This document shows, piece by piece, positions 21,255 to 30,100 of a stretch of DNA of 64,000 nt (position 1 is its first letter; every line of letters starts with the position of its first letter). Origin of the DNA: Roseicella frigidaeris (GTDB lineage Bacteria; Pseudomonadota; Alphaproteobacteria; Acetobacterales; Acetobacteraceae); the NCBI RefSeq assembly GCF_003258945.1, contig NZ_QLIX01000007.1, positions 1 through 64,000 of the forward strand. Direction: 5' to 3'. The notes beneath the pieces are model-generated. The model was not told the DNA's origin. It worked only from the letters and a program-made list of their open reading frames with translations, and ran no database searches. A program made the position numbers and the translations under genes.

Positions 21255-22454
21255 CTAGGGCCGGAGCGTCACCGCCAGCACTTGCCCCTGGTTGTTCAGG
21301 CGGTAGCGGCGGCCGGCCCAGGTGATCTCCCGGCCGAGGCCGCTGGCGAGGAAGCAGGCCGCGGCCAGCAGCGCCGGGGCCGGTTGCAGCCAGGCGTCGC
21401 GCGCCAGGGCCCGCCGCGCCAGCGCCGCCTCCGTCGGCGGCAGCACCCGATCGGCGATGGCGCCGCGCAGCCGCGCCCTGAGCCCGGCCAGCAGCGCCGC
21501 GCCGCCGAGCGCCGCCAGCCCGGCCGGCGCCCCGTGCAGCGCCGCGGCCAGCGCCGCCCCCCCGCCCAGCACCGGCAGCAGGGCGGCCAGCCCCGCCAGC
21601 AGCCAGGCCCGCGGCAGGTGCAGGCGCAGCAGCCGGTATTGCCGGCGGCCGAATTCCAGCACCCCCCGCGCGTCCAGCGCCACCGGCCCCGGCACCCGCG
21701 CGGTGAGCGGGCTGTAGATCAGCAGCCCCGCCGCCTGCGCCGCCCGGGTCAGGACCAGGTCGTCCGACATGGCGCGGTCCCAGAGGCGCGGCAGGTCCAG
21801 CCGGTCGAGCGCCTCCCGGCCGATGGCGGTGGCGCCGCCCCAGCAGATATTCGCCGCGGCCCGGCGCGGCAGGGTGGCGATGCCGGCCTCGATCAGGCAG
21901 AGCGCCCGGCTGGCCCAGCCCGCCCCGGTTCCAGGAGCCGAAGCCTGGGCGGGCAGGCTCCAGCGATAGCCGCTGGCGATCGCCCCCTGGCCGGTCAGCA
22001 CCGGCCGCAGCAGCGCCCGCAGCAGGCCGGGCGGCGGCAGCATGTCGGCATCGAGCGTCACCACCGCCGCATCCCCCGGGCGCAGCGCGGCGAGCGCCGC
22101 CAGCAGGTTCTGCACCTTCTGGCCGCGCCGCGTCGCCGGGCCGGCGATGGCGAGGCTGGCCCGGCCGGGATGCGCGGCGACGAAGCGGGCGAGCACGGCA
22201 TGCGCCGGGTCCGCCGCGGATTCGACCGCGAAGGCGACGCGCCAGCTTGGCCAGTCCTGCGCCGCGAGGCCGGCGAGGAAGTCGGGCAGCAGCGGCCCGG
22301 CGCCGCGCACCGGGACGAGCACCAGCACCTCCGGCGTCGCCTCCGGCCAGGGCTGCGGCCGGCGCAGCAGGCGCAGGGTCAGCGCGCTGCCGAGCGTCGC
22401 CGCCAGGGCCAGGACCAGCCAGGACGCGACCAGCCCCGCCGCCAGCATCCCCAT
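21255..22454 (-). CDS. Membrane-associated family 2/21 glycosyltransferase
   Basis: A 399-residue protein. It has an N-terminal membrane segment (about 4-28), a GT-A domain with VLVPVRG, the metal-binding VTLDADMLPP, a GATAIGREALD region, MSDDLVLTRAA and a (R)QYRLLRLH motif like the Q/RxxRW of processive or ceramide-type transferases, then C-terminal hydrophobic segments. HpnI-like and ceramide glucosyltransferase-like enzymes share this layout, but no hopanoid or sphingolipid genes adjoin it. The start ATG follows GGAGAGGAAGG. It is convergent with otsA, with 33 bases between stops, and divergent from the dihydropyrimidinase gene. Confidence 0.75.
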   Translation of the reverse strand: MGMLAAGLVASWLVLALAATLGSALTLRLLRRPQPWPEATPEVLVLVPVRGAGPLLPDFLAGLAAQDWPSWRVAFAVESAADPAHAVLARFVAAHPGRASLAIAGPATRRGQKVQNLLAALAALRPGDAAVVTLDADMLPPPGLLRALLRPVLTGQGAIASGYRWSLPAQASAPGTGAGWASRALCLIEAGIATLPRRAAANICWGGATAIGREALDRLDLPRLWDRAMSDDLVLTRAAQAAGLLIYSPLTARVPGPVALDARGVLEFGRRQYRLLRLHLPRAWLLAGLAALLPVLGGGAALAAALHGAPAGLAALGGAALLAGLRARLRGAIADRVLPPTEAALARRALARDAWLQPAPALLAAACFLASGLGREITWAGRRYRLNNQGQVLAVTLRP

Positions 22455-22539
22455 TCCCTTCCTCTCCTCCCGGGTTTGCGCCGCAACAGGGGCGGCGGCA
22501 TCCTTCCACAAGTGGGAGCATCTTCGGCGGAGAGCGGCG

Positions 22540-24042
22540 ATGGCGGAATATGATCTCGTGGTGCGCGGCGGCGAGGTGGCGACCGGCTTCGGCACGACGC
22601 GCTGCGACATCGGCATCCGCGAGGGCCGCATCGCCGCGCTGGCCGAGCGGCTGACCGATGCCGCGGCGGTGGTGGAGGCCGGCGGGCTGCTGGTGCTGCC
22701 GGGCGGCATCGACAGCCATTGCCATATCGAGGAGCCGGCGCGCGGCGGCTATGTCAGCGCCCGTGGCGACGCCCCGCCGCCGGTGACGGTGAACGAGGAG
22801 AGCTTCGTCAGCGCCAGCACCTCGGCCTTCGCCGGGGGGACGACCAGCGTGGTGTGCTTCGTGCCGCAGTGGAAGGGCGAGGGGATCCTGCCGCGCCTCG
22901 CCGATTACGAGCAGCGCGCCGCCCGGGGCATGCTGGACTACAGCTTCCACCAGATCATCACCGACCCGACCGATGCGGTGCTGGAGCGCGAGGTGCCGGA
23001 GATCGTCGCCCGCGGCATCCGCAGCCTGAAGGTCTTCCTCACCTACGAGCCGCTGCACCTGAGCGACGAGGACTATCTCCGCGTGCTGGTCACGGCGCGG
23101 CGGAATGGCTGCCTGGTGACGGTGCACTGCGAGAATTACGCCGCCATCAAGTGGCGTACCGAGGCGCTGCTGCGGGCCGGGCTGACCGGGCCGAAATACC
23201 ATGCCTGGTCCCGCCCGACCGTGGTGGAGCGCGAGGCGACGCACCGCGCCATCGCGCTCGCCGAGCTGGTGGACCAGCCGATCCAGGTCTTCCATGTGAG
23301 CTGCGCCGAGGCGGCCGAGGAGATCGCCCGGGCGCAGCATCGCGGCCTCAAGGTCTGGGGCGAGACCTGCCCGCAATACCTGATGCTGACCGGTGCCGAC
23401 ATGGACCGCAGCACGCCGGAGCAGGGCGCCTTCGCCGGCGCCGCCTTCATGTGCAGCCCCTCCCCCCGCACCCCGGCGGAACAGGCGCGGATCTGGGAGA
23501 TGATCCGCCGCGGCACGCTCGACATCGTCTCCTCCGACCATTGCGGCTTCTCGATGGGCGGCGAGCGGGGTAAGGCCGCCAATGGCCGCGACGCCAGCTT
23601 CGACGCCATCCCGAACGGCATCCCCGGCCTCGCCGCGCGGCTGCCGATCCTGTTCAGCGAGGGGGTCTCGAAGGGCCGCCTCTCGCTCGACGAATTCGTG
23701 CGGCTGACCGCCACCAACCCGGCGCGGCTGATGGGCCTGGCGCCGCGCAAGGGGGTGATCGCCGTCGGCGCCGATGCCGACCTGGCGCTCTGGGACCCGG
23801 CGAAGCGGGTGAGGCTGACCAATGCGCTGATGCAGCACGCCATCGACTACACCCCCTATGAGGGGCTGGAGGTGACGGGCTGGCCGGTGACGGTGCTGCG
23901 CCGCGGCGCGGTGGTGATGCGCGACGGCGTGGTGCAGGCCGAGCCCGGCACCGGCCGCTTCCTGCCGCGCGGGCCCTACGCCATGGTCCGGCCGCGCGGC
24001 GTGCTGGCGGATGGCTTCGACGCGGCGCCGCCCCCGGCCTGA
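22540..24042 (+). CDS. Dihydropyrimidinase / D-hydantoinase
   Basis: Cyclic amide hydrolase of the amidohydrolase superfamily, 500 residues. The binuclear zinc site is intact: H60-C-H62 in DSHCHIEEP, the carboxylated Lys about 164 in SLKVFLTYEP, His in VHCENY, His in FHVSCAEA and Asp in SSDHCGFS. The family opens dihydropyrimidines and 5-substituted hydantoins. No dihydropyrimidine dehydrogenase or carbamoylase gene lies next to it, so the physiological substrate is open. The ATG at 22540 was chosen over a long upstream extension because the core begins MAEYDLVVRGG and a GGCGGAGAG site precedes it. Confidence 0.9.
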   Translation: MAEYDLVVRGGEVATGFGTTRCDIGIREGRIAALAERLTDAAAVVEAGGLLVLPGGIDSHCHIEEPARGGYVSARGDAPPPVTVNEESFVSASTSAFAGGTTSVVCFVPQWKGEGILPRLADYEQRAARGMLDYSFHQIITDPTDAVLEREVPEIVARGIRSLKVFLTYEPLHLSDEDYLRVLVTARRNGCLVTVHCENYAAIKWRTEALLRAGLTGPKYHAWSRPTVVEREATHRAIALAELVDQPIQVFHVSCAEAAEEIARAQHRGLKVWGETCPQYLMLTGADMDRSTPEQGAFAGAAFMCSPSPRTPAEQARIWEMIRRGTLDIVSSDHCGFSMGGERGKAANGRDASFDAIPNGIPGLAARLPILFSEGVSKGRLSLDEFVRLTATNPARLMGLAPRKGVIAVGADADLALWDPAKRVRLTNALMQHAIDYTPYEGLEVTGWPVTVLRRGAVVMRDGVVQAEPGTGRFLPRGPYAMVRPRGVLADGFDAAPPPA

Positions 24043-24108
24043 GGCCGGCCGCGACGGATCGTCACCCGGCCCCGGAACCCGGGGCCCGGCGCCGCATTGA
24101 AGCCAATC

Positions 24109-24513
24109 ATGCTGCGCATCCGATCCATTCCCCGACTGGCGGCGCTGGCGCTGCTCGGCGCCTGCGCGTCCCGCACCCCCGAAGCCTTCGACCAGCGCAT
24201 GACGCCCTATGTCGGCCGGCCGGAGGCGGAGCTGGTCGCCGGGCTCGGGGTGCCGAGCCGGAGCTACGAGGCGGATGGCCGCCGGCTGCTGCAATGGGAT
24301 TTCCTGCAGCAGAGCTCGGCGCCGGCCGTCACGCCGAGCATCGGCCTCGGCTTCGGCAGCTTCGGCTGGGGCGGCAGCGGCGTCGGGGTGGGCACCGGGG
24401 TCGGTGTCGGGCTCGGCGGCGCCGGCCGGCCGCTCGGCTGCTCGGTGGTCTTCGAGGTGCGCGAGGGCATCGTCCAGAGCTTCAACCGCAACGGGCCCGG
24501 CTGCGTCGCCTGA
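24109..24513 (+). CDS. Small glycine-rich lipoprotein of unknown function
   Basis: A 134-residue predicted lipoprotein. It has a signal segment with lipobox LLGAC ending at about Cys 18, then about 45 residues containing YVGRPEAELVAGLGVPSR, a pattern seen in several small proteobacterial lipoproteins, then a Gly/Val-rich stretch (about 78-108) and a Cys-containing tail. The mature protein should be anchored in the outer or inner membrane. ATG at 24109 is preferred over the in-frame TTG at 24097; the ribosome site is weak either way. Function not recognised. Confidence 0.7.
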   Translation: MLRIRSIPRLAALALLGACASRTPEAFDQRMTPYVGRPEAELVAGLGVPSRSYEADGRRLLQWDFLQQSSAPAVTPSIGLGFGSFGWGGSGVGVGTGVGVGLGGAGRPLGCSVVFEVREGIVQSFNRNGPGCVA

Positions 24514-24550
24514 CGACGGCCTGCCCCGGGGACAGGATCTGGGGACGAGG

Positions 24551-24680
24551 GCCGATGCCGGGCGCAGGACGTCCCGACTGATGGCCCGCAGGGCCGGGCG
24601 CCCGAATGGGCGCCACGCCCCGTGGCGCGAAGGCCCAGGCAAACCGGAGGTTTGGGCTTGGCACCTGGTCTGAGGACGGG
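24551..24680 (+). repeat. Family A palindromic repeat, copy A2
   Basis: Intergenic repeat between two converging genes. Three hairpins follow one another: GGCGCCC-GAAT-GGGCGCC (24597-24614), GCCACG-CCC-CGTGGC (24612-24626) and CAAACC-GGA-GGTTTG (24640-24654), with the conserved link GCGAAGGCCCAGGC before the third. Outer words GTCCCG (24571) and CGGGAC (24676) are also inverted. The same arrangement recurs at 85, 33457, 42668 and 62572. Confidence 0.7.
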
Positions 24681-24685
24681 ACGCC

Positions 24686-25408
24686 TCAGCCATCCTCCAC
24701 CACGGCGCGCCCGGTGACGAAGCGCCAGTGATGCCAGAGCAGCCGCGCCGCCAGCGAGCGCCAGGGCGCCCAACCCTGGGCGATCGCCGCCAGCGCCTTC
24801 GGCCCCGGCCGCGCCGGCAGCTCCAGCAGATGCGCGGCGCTCGCCGCCAGGGCGAGGTCGCCGCTCGGGAAGATGTCGGGCCGGGCCTCGGCGAAGAGCA
24901 GGTGGATCTCCGCCGTCCAGGGGCCGAGGCCGCGGATGGCGGCGATATGCGCGACGGCCGCCGCATCCGGCATCCCGGCGAGGCCGGCGAGGTCGAGCCG
25001 CCCCTCCAGGCAGGCGGCGGCCAGGGAGCGGGCATGCGCCGCCTTCGGCCGCGAGAGGCCGGCCACGCCGCAGAGCGTGGCGTCGTCGAGGGCGAGCAGC
25101 CCCGCCGGCTCCAGCGCCCCGGGCAATGCCGCCAGCCGCTTCCAGATCGCCGAGGCCGCCTGGTTGCTGATCTGCTGGCCGCAGATCGCCCGCAGCAGGC
25201 CGGGAAAGCCCGGCTGGCGCACGCGCCAGGCCAGCGGCCCCGCCGCCGGCTCGATCACGGCGAGCCGGGGATCGGCCGCGACCAGCGCGGCGATGCCGGC
25301 CCGCGCCCAGTCCGGCGCATGCGGGAAGGCGGCATCCGCCCGGGGCGGCGGGGGAGAGGGGCACGGCGGCGGGGTGGCTGAAGAGGGGGGAACCATCCCC
25401 GCCGCCAT
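24686..25408 (-). CDS. AlkA-like DNA-3-methyladenine glycosylase (HhH-GPD)
   Basis: Base-excision repair glycosylase of about 240 residues without the N-terminal TATA-like domain of E. coli AlkA. The core shows ICGQQISNQAASAIWKRL, a helix-hairpin-helix in IRGLGPWTAEIHLL, and the catalytic Asp in FPSGDLALAAS. It should excise alkylated purines. The start at 25408 (MAAGMVPP) or the Met four codons later cannot be separated. It is transcribed away from the response regulator, with a 307-base intergenic region between them. Confidence 0.83.
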   Translation of the reverse strand: MAAGMVPPSSATPPPCPSPPPPRADAAFPHAPDWARAGIAALVAADPRLAVIEPAAGPLAWRVRQPGFPGLLRAICGQQISNQAASAIWKRLAALPGALEPAGLLALDDATLCGVAGLSRPKAAHARSLAAACLEGRLDLAGLAGMPDAAAVAHIAAIRGLGPWTAEIHLLFAEARPDIFPSGDLALAASAAHLLELPARPGPKALAAIAQGWAPWRSLAARLLWHHWRFVTGRAVVEDG

Positions 25409-25627
25409 AGAGCGATCGGCATTGCGCGGCCATGGCTGCGGACCAGGCGACGCACCGACTGCCCCTCACGGCCATCGCTGGGGCGCCCGCCCTGGGGGGA
25501 GGGCGACTCGGCGCCTCGATGGTCGCGCTCTGCGGGCCGGCCCCGGGAGGGGATGTGGGCGGGGCCGGCCACTCCCCGAAGCTGCGCCCCGGATGTTGCT
25601 GCGCGAAGCCCCGGGACATGCCGAATT

Positions 25628-25670
25628 GCAACGCCCTGCAACAGGCGCCGCTTCGGCAACATGGCGCAAC
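25628..25670 (+). promoter_or_regulatory. Four phased GCAAC half-sites upstream of the OmpR-type regulator
   Basis: GCAAC occurs at 25628, 25638, 25656 and 25666: two pairs, each with a 10-base step, with pair starts 28 bases apart. Direct repeats one helical turn apart are how OmpR/PhoB-class regulators bind, and the repeats end 45 bases before the regulator start. One inverted match (GTTGC) lies at 25595. The remainder of the 307-base gap (25409-25715) holds no supported gene. Confidence 0.45.
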
Positions 25671-25715
25671 AGCCACCCGGCCAAGACCGCAACGGCACGC
25701 TATGCTGGCCGGGCC

Positions 25716-26435
25716 ATGGAGCCGCAACCCCATATCCTGGTCGTCGATGACGACCGCGAGATCCGCGACCTTCTGTCGAAATTCCTCGAACGCCAGGGGA
25801 TGCGCGTCTCCGCCGCGCGCGACGCGAAGGAGGCCCGCAAGCTCTGGCCGCTCGGCCGCTACCACCTGGTGGTGCTCGACCTGATGCTGCCGGGCGAGAG
25901 CGGGCTCGACTTCGCCAAATGGCTGCGCAGCCAGGGCGAGGTGCCGATCGTCATGCTGACGGCGATGAGCGAGGAGACCGACCGCATCGTCGGGCTCGAG
26001 CTCGGCGCCGACGACTATCTCGGCAAGCCCTTCAACCCGCGCGAGCTGCTGGCCCGCATCCGCGCCGTGCTGCGCCGGGCGAGCGGCGAGCCGGGGGCGG
26101 CGAAGGAGCCGCCGGCCCGGGCCATCCGCTTCTCCGGCTGGACGCTGGAGCCGACGCGCCGCCGGCTGCTGAACCCGGACGGCGCCGAGGTGCCGCTCAC
26201 CGGCGGCGAGTACGAGCTGCTGCAGGTGCTGGTGGAGCGCCCGAACCGGGTGCTGACCCGCGACATGCTGATGGACCTGCTGCGCGGCCGCCAGGCCGGC
26301 CCCTTCGACCGGGCGATCGACGTCGCCGTCTCCCGCCTCCGCCGCAAGCTCGAGGATGACGGGCGCAACCCGAACCTCATCAAGACGGTGCGGGGCGGCG
26401 GCTACGTACTGGCGGCGACGGTGGAGAAGGGTTGA
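25716..26435 (+). CDS. OmpR-family response regulator
   Basis: A 239-residue DNA-binding response regulator. The receiver domain (about 6-120) has the acidic pocket VVDDD, phosphoacceptor Asp about 55 in VLDLMLPGE and Lys about 104 in YLGKPF. The C-terminal winged helix (about 140-235) ends in VSRLRRKLEDDG and IKTVRGGGYVLA. It is coupled to the histidine kinase by a TTGA overlap. A long upstream extension of the frame is rejected because the receiver starts at MEPQPHILVVDDD. The phased GCAAC sites upstream suggest autoregulation. Confidence 0.93.
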   Translation: MEPQPHILVVDDDREIRDLLSKFLERQGMRVSAARDAKEARKLWPLGRYHLVVLDLMLPGESGLDFAKWLRSQGEVPIVMLTAMSEETDRIVGLELGADDYLGKPFNPRELLARIRAVLRRASGEPGAAKEPPARAIRFSGWTLEPTRRRLLNPDGAEVPLTGGEYELLQVLVERPNRVLTRDMLMDLLRGRQAGPFDRAIDVAVSRLRRKLEDDGRNPNLIKTVRGGGYVLAATVEKG

Positions 26436-27850
26436 GCCAGGCCCCCGCCACGCCGGCGGCCGCGCCGTCGCCCCTGGTCACGCCGGCCCCCGCCAGGCAG
26501 GCCCCCGCCGCCTGGCGCTTCCGGCCGCGCAGCCTCGCCGGCCGCACCGCCCTGGTCCTGCTGCTGGCGCTGGCGGTGGTGCAGGCGGCCGGGCTCACCA
26601 TCCATGCGCTGGACCGCGTCGATCTGCAGCGCTTCGCCCAGGCGCGGGAGATCTCGCAGCGCTCGATCAGCGCCTGGCGCACCGTGCTGCTCGCCCCGCC
26701 CGACCGGCGGGCGCAGATGCTGGCCGAGATGGAGCTGCCGAGCAGCCTGACGGCGACGCTCGACGACCGGCCCCTGGCGCGGCCGGACCAGCCGCCGATG
26801 CCGTTGCCGGTGGCGCGGCAGCTCCGCCTCGACCTCTTCGCCGCCAGCCCGCCGCGCTACCGGCCGCGCGAGATCATCACCGCCTGGGAGCCGGGCGGGC
26901 CGAGCTTCATCGCCAGCCTCAGGCTGCCGAGCGGCGAGTGGCTGAACCTGCATATCCGCCTGCCGCCGCCCCGGCCCTGGCATTCCGAGACCTTCCTGAT
27001 CGCCTTCGTGGCGATGACGCTGGCGGCCGGGCTGCTCATCCTCTGGGCGGTGCGGCGGCTGACCTTCCCGGTGCGCGCCCTGGCCGAGGCCGCCGACCGG
27101 CTGGGCCGCGACGTGAACGCCCCGCCGATGCCCGAGCAGGGGCCGGCCGAGGTGGCGCGCGCGGCGCATGCCTTCAACACCATGGCCGAGCGCATCCGCC
27201 GCTTCGTCGGCGACCGCACCCAGATGCTCGCCGCCATCGGCCACGACCTGCGCACCCCGATCACCCGGCTGCGGCTGCGCGCCGAGTTCATGGACGATGA
27301 CGAGCAGCGCCGGAAGATGCTGGCCGATCTCGACGAGATGGAGGCGATGGTGGCGGCGACGCTGGCCTTCGCCCGGGACGACGCCGCGGCCGAGCCGACG
27401 GTCGCGGTGGACATCGCCGCGCTCTGCCGCACCGTGCTCGACGAGGCGGCGGATGCGCATCCCGACCTGGCCGAGGACATCGCCTATCGCGGGCCGGAGC
27501 GGCTGACGGCGCCGGCCCGGCCGGTGGCGCTGAAGCGGGCCATCGCCAACCTCGTCGGCAATGCGCTCGCCTATGGCGGGGCGGCGCAGCTCAGCCTCTC
27601 GCCGCCCGAGGGGCCGGGACGGCCGATCCATCTCAAGGTCGAGGATGACGGGCCGGGCATCCCGCTCGGCGAGCTCGAGGCGGTCTTCCAGCCCTTCCAC
27701 CGGCTGGAGGTCAGCCGCAACCGGGAGACCGGCGGCACCGGGCTCGGCCTGCCGATCGCCCGCAACATCTTCCGCGCCCATGGCGGCGACGTGGTGCTGC
27801 GCAACCGCCCCGAGGGCGGGCTGGCGGCGCTGGCGACGCTGCCGGCCTAG
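26432..27850 (+). CDS. EnvZ-type sensor histidine kinase (TTG start)
   Basis: A 472-residue inner-membrane kinase. It has TM1 (about 37-58), a periplasmic sensor segment of about 125 residues, TM2 (about 187-207), HAMP (208-260), a HisKA box with His about 271 in IGHDLRTPITRLRLR, and an HATPase with NLVGNALAYGG, DDGPGIP and GGTGLGLPIARN. No ATG exists before about residue 94. The only start that keeps both membrane segments is TTG at 26432, which overlaps the regulator stop and is preceded by GGAGAAGGG. The stimulus is unknown. Confidence 0.92.
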   Translation: MSQAPATPAAAPSPLVTPAPARQAPAAWRFRPRSLAGRTALVLLLALAVVQAAGLTIHALDRVDLQRFAQAREISQRSISAWRTVLLAPPDRRAQMLAEMELPSSLTATLDDRPLARPDQPPMPLPVARQLRLDLFAASPPRYRPREIITAWEPGGPSFIASLRLPSGEWLNLHIRLPPPRPWHSETFLIAFVAMTLAAGLLILWAVRRLTFPVRALAEAADRLGRDVNAPPMPEQGPAEVARAAHAFNTMAERIRRFVGDRTQMLAAIGHDLRTPITRLRLRAEFMDDDEQRRKMLADLDEMEAMVAATLAFARDDAAAEPTVAVDIAALCRTVLDEAADAHPDLAEDIAYRGPERLTAPARPVALKRAIANLVGNALAYGGAAQLSLSPPEGPGRPIHLKVEDDGPGIPLGELEAVFQPFHRLEVSRNRETGGTGLGLPIARNIFRAHGGDVVLRNRPEGGLAALATLPA

Positions 27851-27855
27851 GATTT

Positions 27856-27986
27856 CCCCACGAAGCCGCTGCGCGGCTTCGCGGGGTCCCCGTGATCGCC
27901 CCTGGCCGAGGATCCGTCACAGCCTGTCATGGCCAAGCCATGGCAGGGCAACGGGCAGCGACGGCTTTGATGGGCGGCTCAAAGCC
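27856..27986 (+). repeat. Family B double-hairpin repeat, copy B1, at the kinase 3' end
   Basis: The copy starts five bases after the kinase stop. The first hairpin pairs CCCCACGAAGCCGC (27856-27869) with 27873-27886 around loop TGC, with one mismatch. The second pairs CCTGTCATGGC with GCCATGGCAGG around CAA (27923-27947). A third stem, GGCTTTGA/TCAAAGCC, lies at 27963-27986. The first hairpin could end transcription, though no U-run follows. Related copies are at 40585, 46719, 53510 and 58016. Confidence 0.65.
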
Positions 27987-28015
27987 AAGGGAGCGGTCGC
28001 AGGGGCCGCCGCGGC

Positions 28016-29098
28016 TCAGGCGGCGGGCCGCATCGCCTGGACGCGCGGCATCACCTCCTCGGCGAAGAGGCGGATCGTCCCGTGCCGCACCGCCCGCGGC
28101 ACGCCATAGGTGGCGTTGCTGACGACGAGGTAGTTGAAGCCGAGATCGAGGATCTCCCGCACCCGCCGCGCCACCGTCTCCGGCGAGCCGACGAGGTTCT
28201 GCGCGATATAGCCATCGAGGTTGGCCGGGTCCGAGAGCTGCCGCAGGTTGGCGAACATGCGGTTGAACTGCTGGTAGCCCGGGATGTCGCCCCAGGGCGC
28301 GTGGTCGGACTGGTAGTGCTCGACCTGCAGGGCGAAGAAGCGCGGCAGGTGCTCCAGCGCCTGGGCACGGGCCTCCTCGTCGGTGCGGGCGACGAAGCAT
28401 TTCACCGAGATCGGCCTGGTCACGGCGGGGCTGCCGCCGAGCGCCGCGGTGCGCGCCGTCCAGGTCTCGAGGATGCGGCGCAGCAGCTTGTCGGGGAAGG
28501 AGGAGAGGCAGAGCGGCGGCAGGCCGAGCTCGGCCATGATGGCGGCGCTCTCCGGACTGCCGATGGCGCCGTAGAAGCTGGGGCGCGCGCCCTCGGGCGC
28601 CGGCCGCAGCGTGGTCGGGCGCGGCCAGTGCACATGCTGCCCGGCGAAGGTGACCGGCCCGCCGGCGAGCGCCGCCCGGGTGAACTCCCAGGTCTCGCGG
28701 AAGCGGTCGCGCGCCGTCTCCATGCCGATGCCGAAGGCGTCGTATTCCGACTTCGCCGTGCCGCGGCCCATGCCGATATGCAGCGGGCCCTGCGCCAGGG
28801 TCTGCAGCATCGCCACATCCTCGGCGAAGCGCACCGGGTCGTACCAGGGCAGCACCATCACCGCGGTGCCGAGGCCGAGCCCCGGGCAGGCGGCGGCGAG
28901 ATGCGAGAGGAAGAGCAGCGGGTTGGGCTGCGGGTAGTAGTCGCTGAAATGGTGCTCGACCATCCAGGCGGCGTCGTAGCCGAGGCGGTGCAGCAGCTCG
29001 GCATCGGCGATGGCCTCGCGGTAGAGCTGGCGGTCCGTCAGCCCCTCCTCCCCCACGGCGCCGATCTGGTAGCCGAAACGCGCGGCGGCCTCTGTCAT
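28016..29098 (-). CDS. Luciferase-like (LLM) flavin-dependent monooxygenase, probably FMN type
   Basis: A 360-residue TIM-barrel protein of the bacterial luciferase superfamily. The EHHFSDY motif near residue 50 and the long GxGMGRGTAKSEYDAFG segment are more typical of FMN-dependent alkanal-monooxygenase-like members than of F420-dependent ones. The start follows GGGGAGGGACGG. It is divergent from the next luciferase-like gene across 127 bases. Substrate unknown; it may border the F420 island without being part of it. Confidence 0.8.
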   Translation of the reverse strand: MTEAAARFGYQIGAVGEEGLTDRQLYREAIADAELLHRLGYDAAWMVEHHFSDYYPQPNPLLFLSHLAAACPGLGLGTAVMVLPWYDPVRFAEDVAMLQTLAQGPLHIGMGRGTAKSEYDAFGIGMETARDRFRETWEFTRAALAGGPVTFAGQHVHWPRPTTLRPAPEGARPSFYGAIGSPESAAIMAELGLPPLCLSSFPDKLLRRILETWTARTAALGGSPAVTRPISVKCFVARTDEEARAQALEHLPRFFALQVEHYQSDHAPWGDIPGYQQFNRMFANLRQLSDPANLDGYIAQNLVGSPETVARRVREILDLGFNYLVVSNATYGVPRAVRHGTIRLFAEEVMPRVQAMRPAA

Positions 29099-29225
29099 CC
29101 GTCCCTCCCCGGGATCTGGTCTTGCCGGAAAGGGTAGCCTCCTATCGGCCCGGAAGGGAACCGGCGGGGGTGCAGTGGCGGCCCCGGCCGGACCGGCCCA
29201 TAATGCCGGGGAGAGGAGACGCAGC

Positions 29226-30086
29226 ATGGATCTCGGACGTCTCGGCGTTTGGTACCCCACCGACCGGCTCGACGCCGCCGGGCTGCGCGCCCTGCTGGGC
29301 GTGGTCGAGGGGCATGGCTACGGCACGCTCTGGTATCCGGAATCCACCGGCTACGAGAGCATCGCGCTGGCCGGCTTCCTGCTGGCGAACAGCCGCCGTC
29401 TCGCCATCGGCAGCTCCATCGCCAATATCTATGCGCGCGACCCCTTCACCGCGCGCCGCGCCCTCGCCACGCTGAACCGGCTGCATGGCGGCCGCTTCGC
29501 GCTCGGCCTCGGCGTCAGCCACGTGCCGCTGGTCGAGGGGGTGCGCGGCCATCGCTACGACAAGCCGGTGCCGGCGATGCGCGCCTATCTCGAGGGCATG
29601 CGGAAGGGCGGCAAGGGCGCGCCGGAGGGCAAGGTGCTGCTCGCCGCCCTCGGGCCGCGGATGCTCGCCCTGGCGGCGGCGGAGACGGATGGCGCCGTCC
29701 CCTACAACGTGACGCCCGAGCATACCCGCCAGGCGGCGCAGGCGCTCGGGCCGGGCAAGGTGCTGGCGGTGGAGCAGAAGGTCTGCGTCGAGACCGACAA
29801 GGCCCGCGCCCGCGCCCTCGGCCGCAAGGAGCTGGCGCGCTACATGGTGCTGCCGAATTACGTGAACAACTGGCTGCGGCTCGGCTTCACCGAGGCCGAC
29901 CTCGCCGAGGGCGGCAGCGACCGCTTCATCGACGCCATGGTGCTCTCGGGCGACGCCGATGCCGTGAAGGCCGGGCTGCGGGCGCATTTCGAGGCCGGCG
30001 CCACGCATGTCTGCCTCCAGCCGGTGACCGAGGAGGGCGACGTGGCGGCGCGCGACGCCATGATCGCCGCCCTCGCCGACACCTGA
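29226..30086 (+). CDS. Luciferase-like oxidoreductase, probably F420-dependent (MSMEG_4141-like)
   Basis: A 286-residue luciferase-superfamily protein starting [13 protein letters not shown], with [17 protein letters not shown] in the barrel. The opening and size resemble the group of probable F420-dependent oxidoreductases named after MSMEG_4141. It has a strong ribosome site (GGGGAGAGGAG). The stop lies 14 bases before fgd, so it is very probably the first gene of the fgd-cofEDC operon, which supports an F420-linked role. Substrate unknown. Confidence 0.8.
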   Translation: MDLGRLGVWYPTDRLDAAGLRALLGVVEGHGYGTLWYPESTGYESIALAGFLLANSRRLAIGSSIANIYARDPFTARRALATLNRLHGGRFALGLGVSHVPLVEGVRGHRYDKPVPAMRAYLEGMRKGGKGAPEGKVLLAALGPRMLALAAAETDGAVPYNVTPEHTRQAAQALGPGKVLAVEQKVCVETDKARARALGRKELARYMVLPNYVNNWLRLGFTEADLAEGGSDRFIDAMVLSGDADAVKAGLRAHFEAGATHVCLQPVTEEGDVAARDAMIAALADT

Positions 30087-30100
30087 CAGGGACAACATCC

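Noticed and set aside
22042-22539. N-terminal extension of the dihydropyrimidinase frame
   Set aside because: The extension lies opposite the glycosyltransferase gene; the enzyme core and ribosome site support the ATG at 22540.
24873-25715. N-terminal extension of the response regulator
   Set aside because: It overlaps the DNA glycosylase on the other strand and would precede a complete receiver domain by 281 residues.
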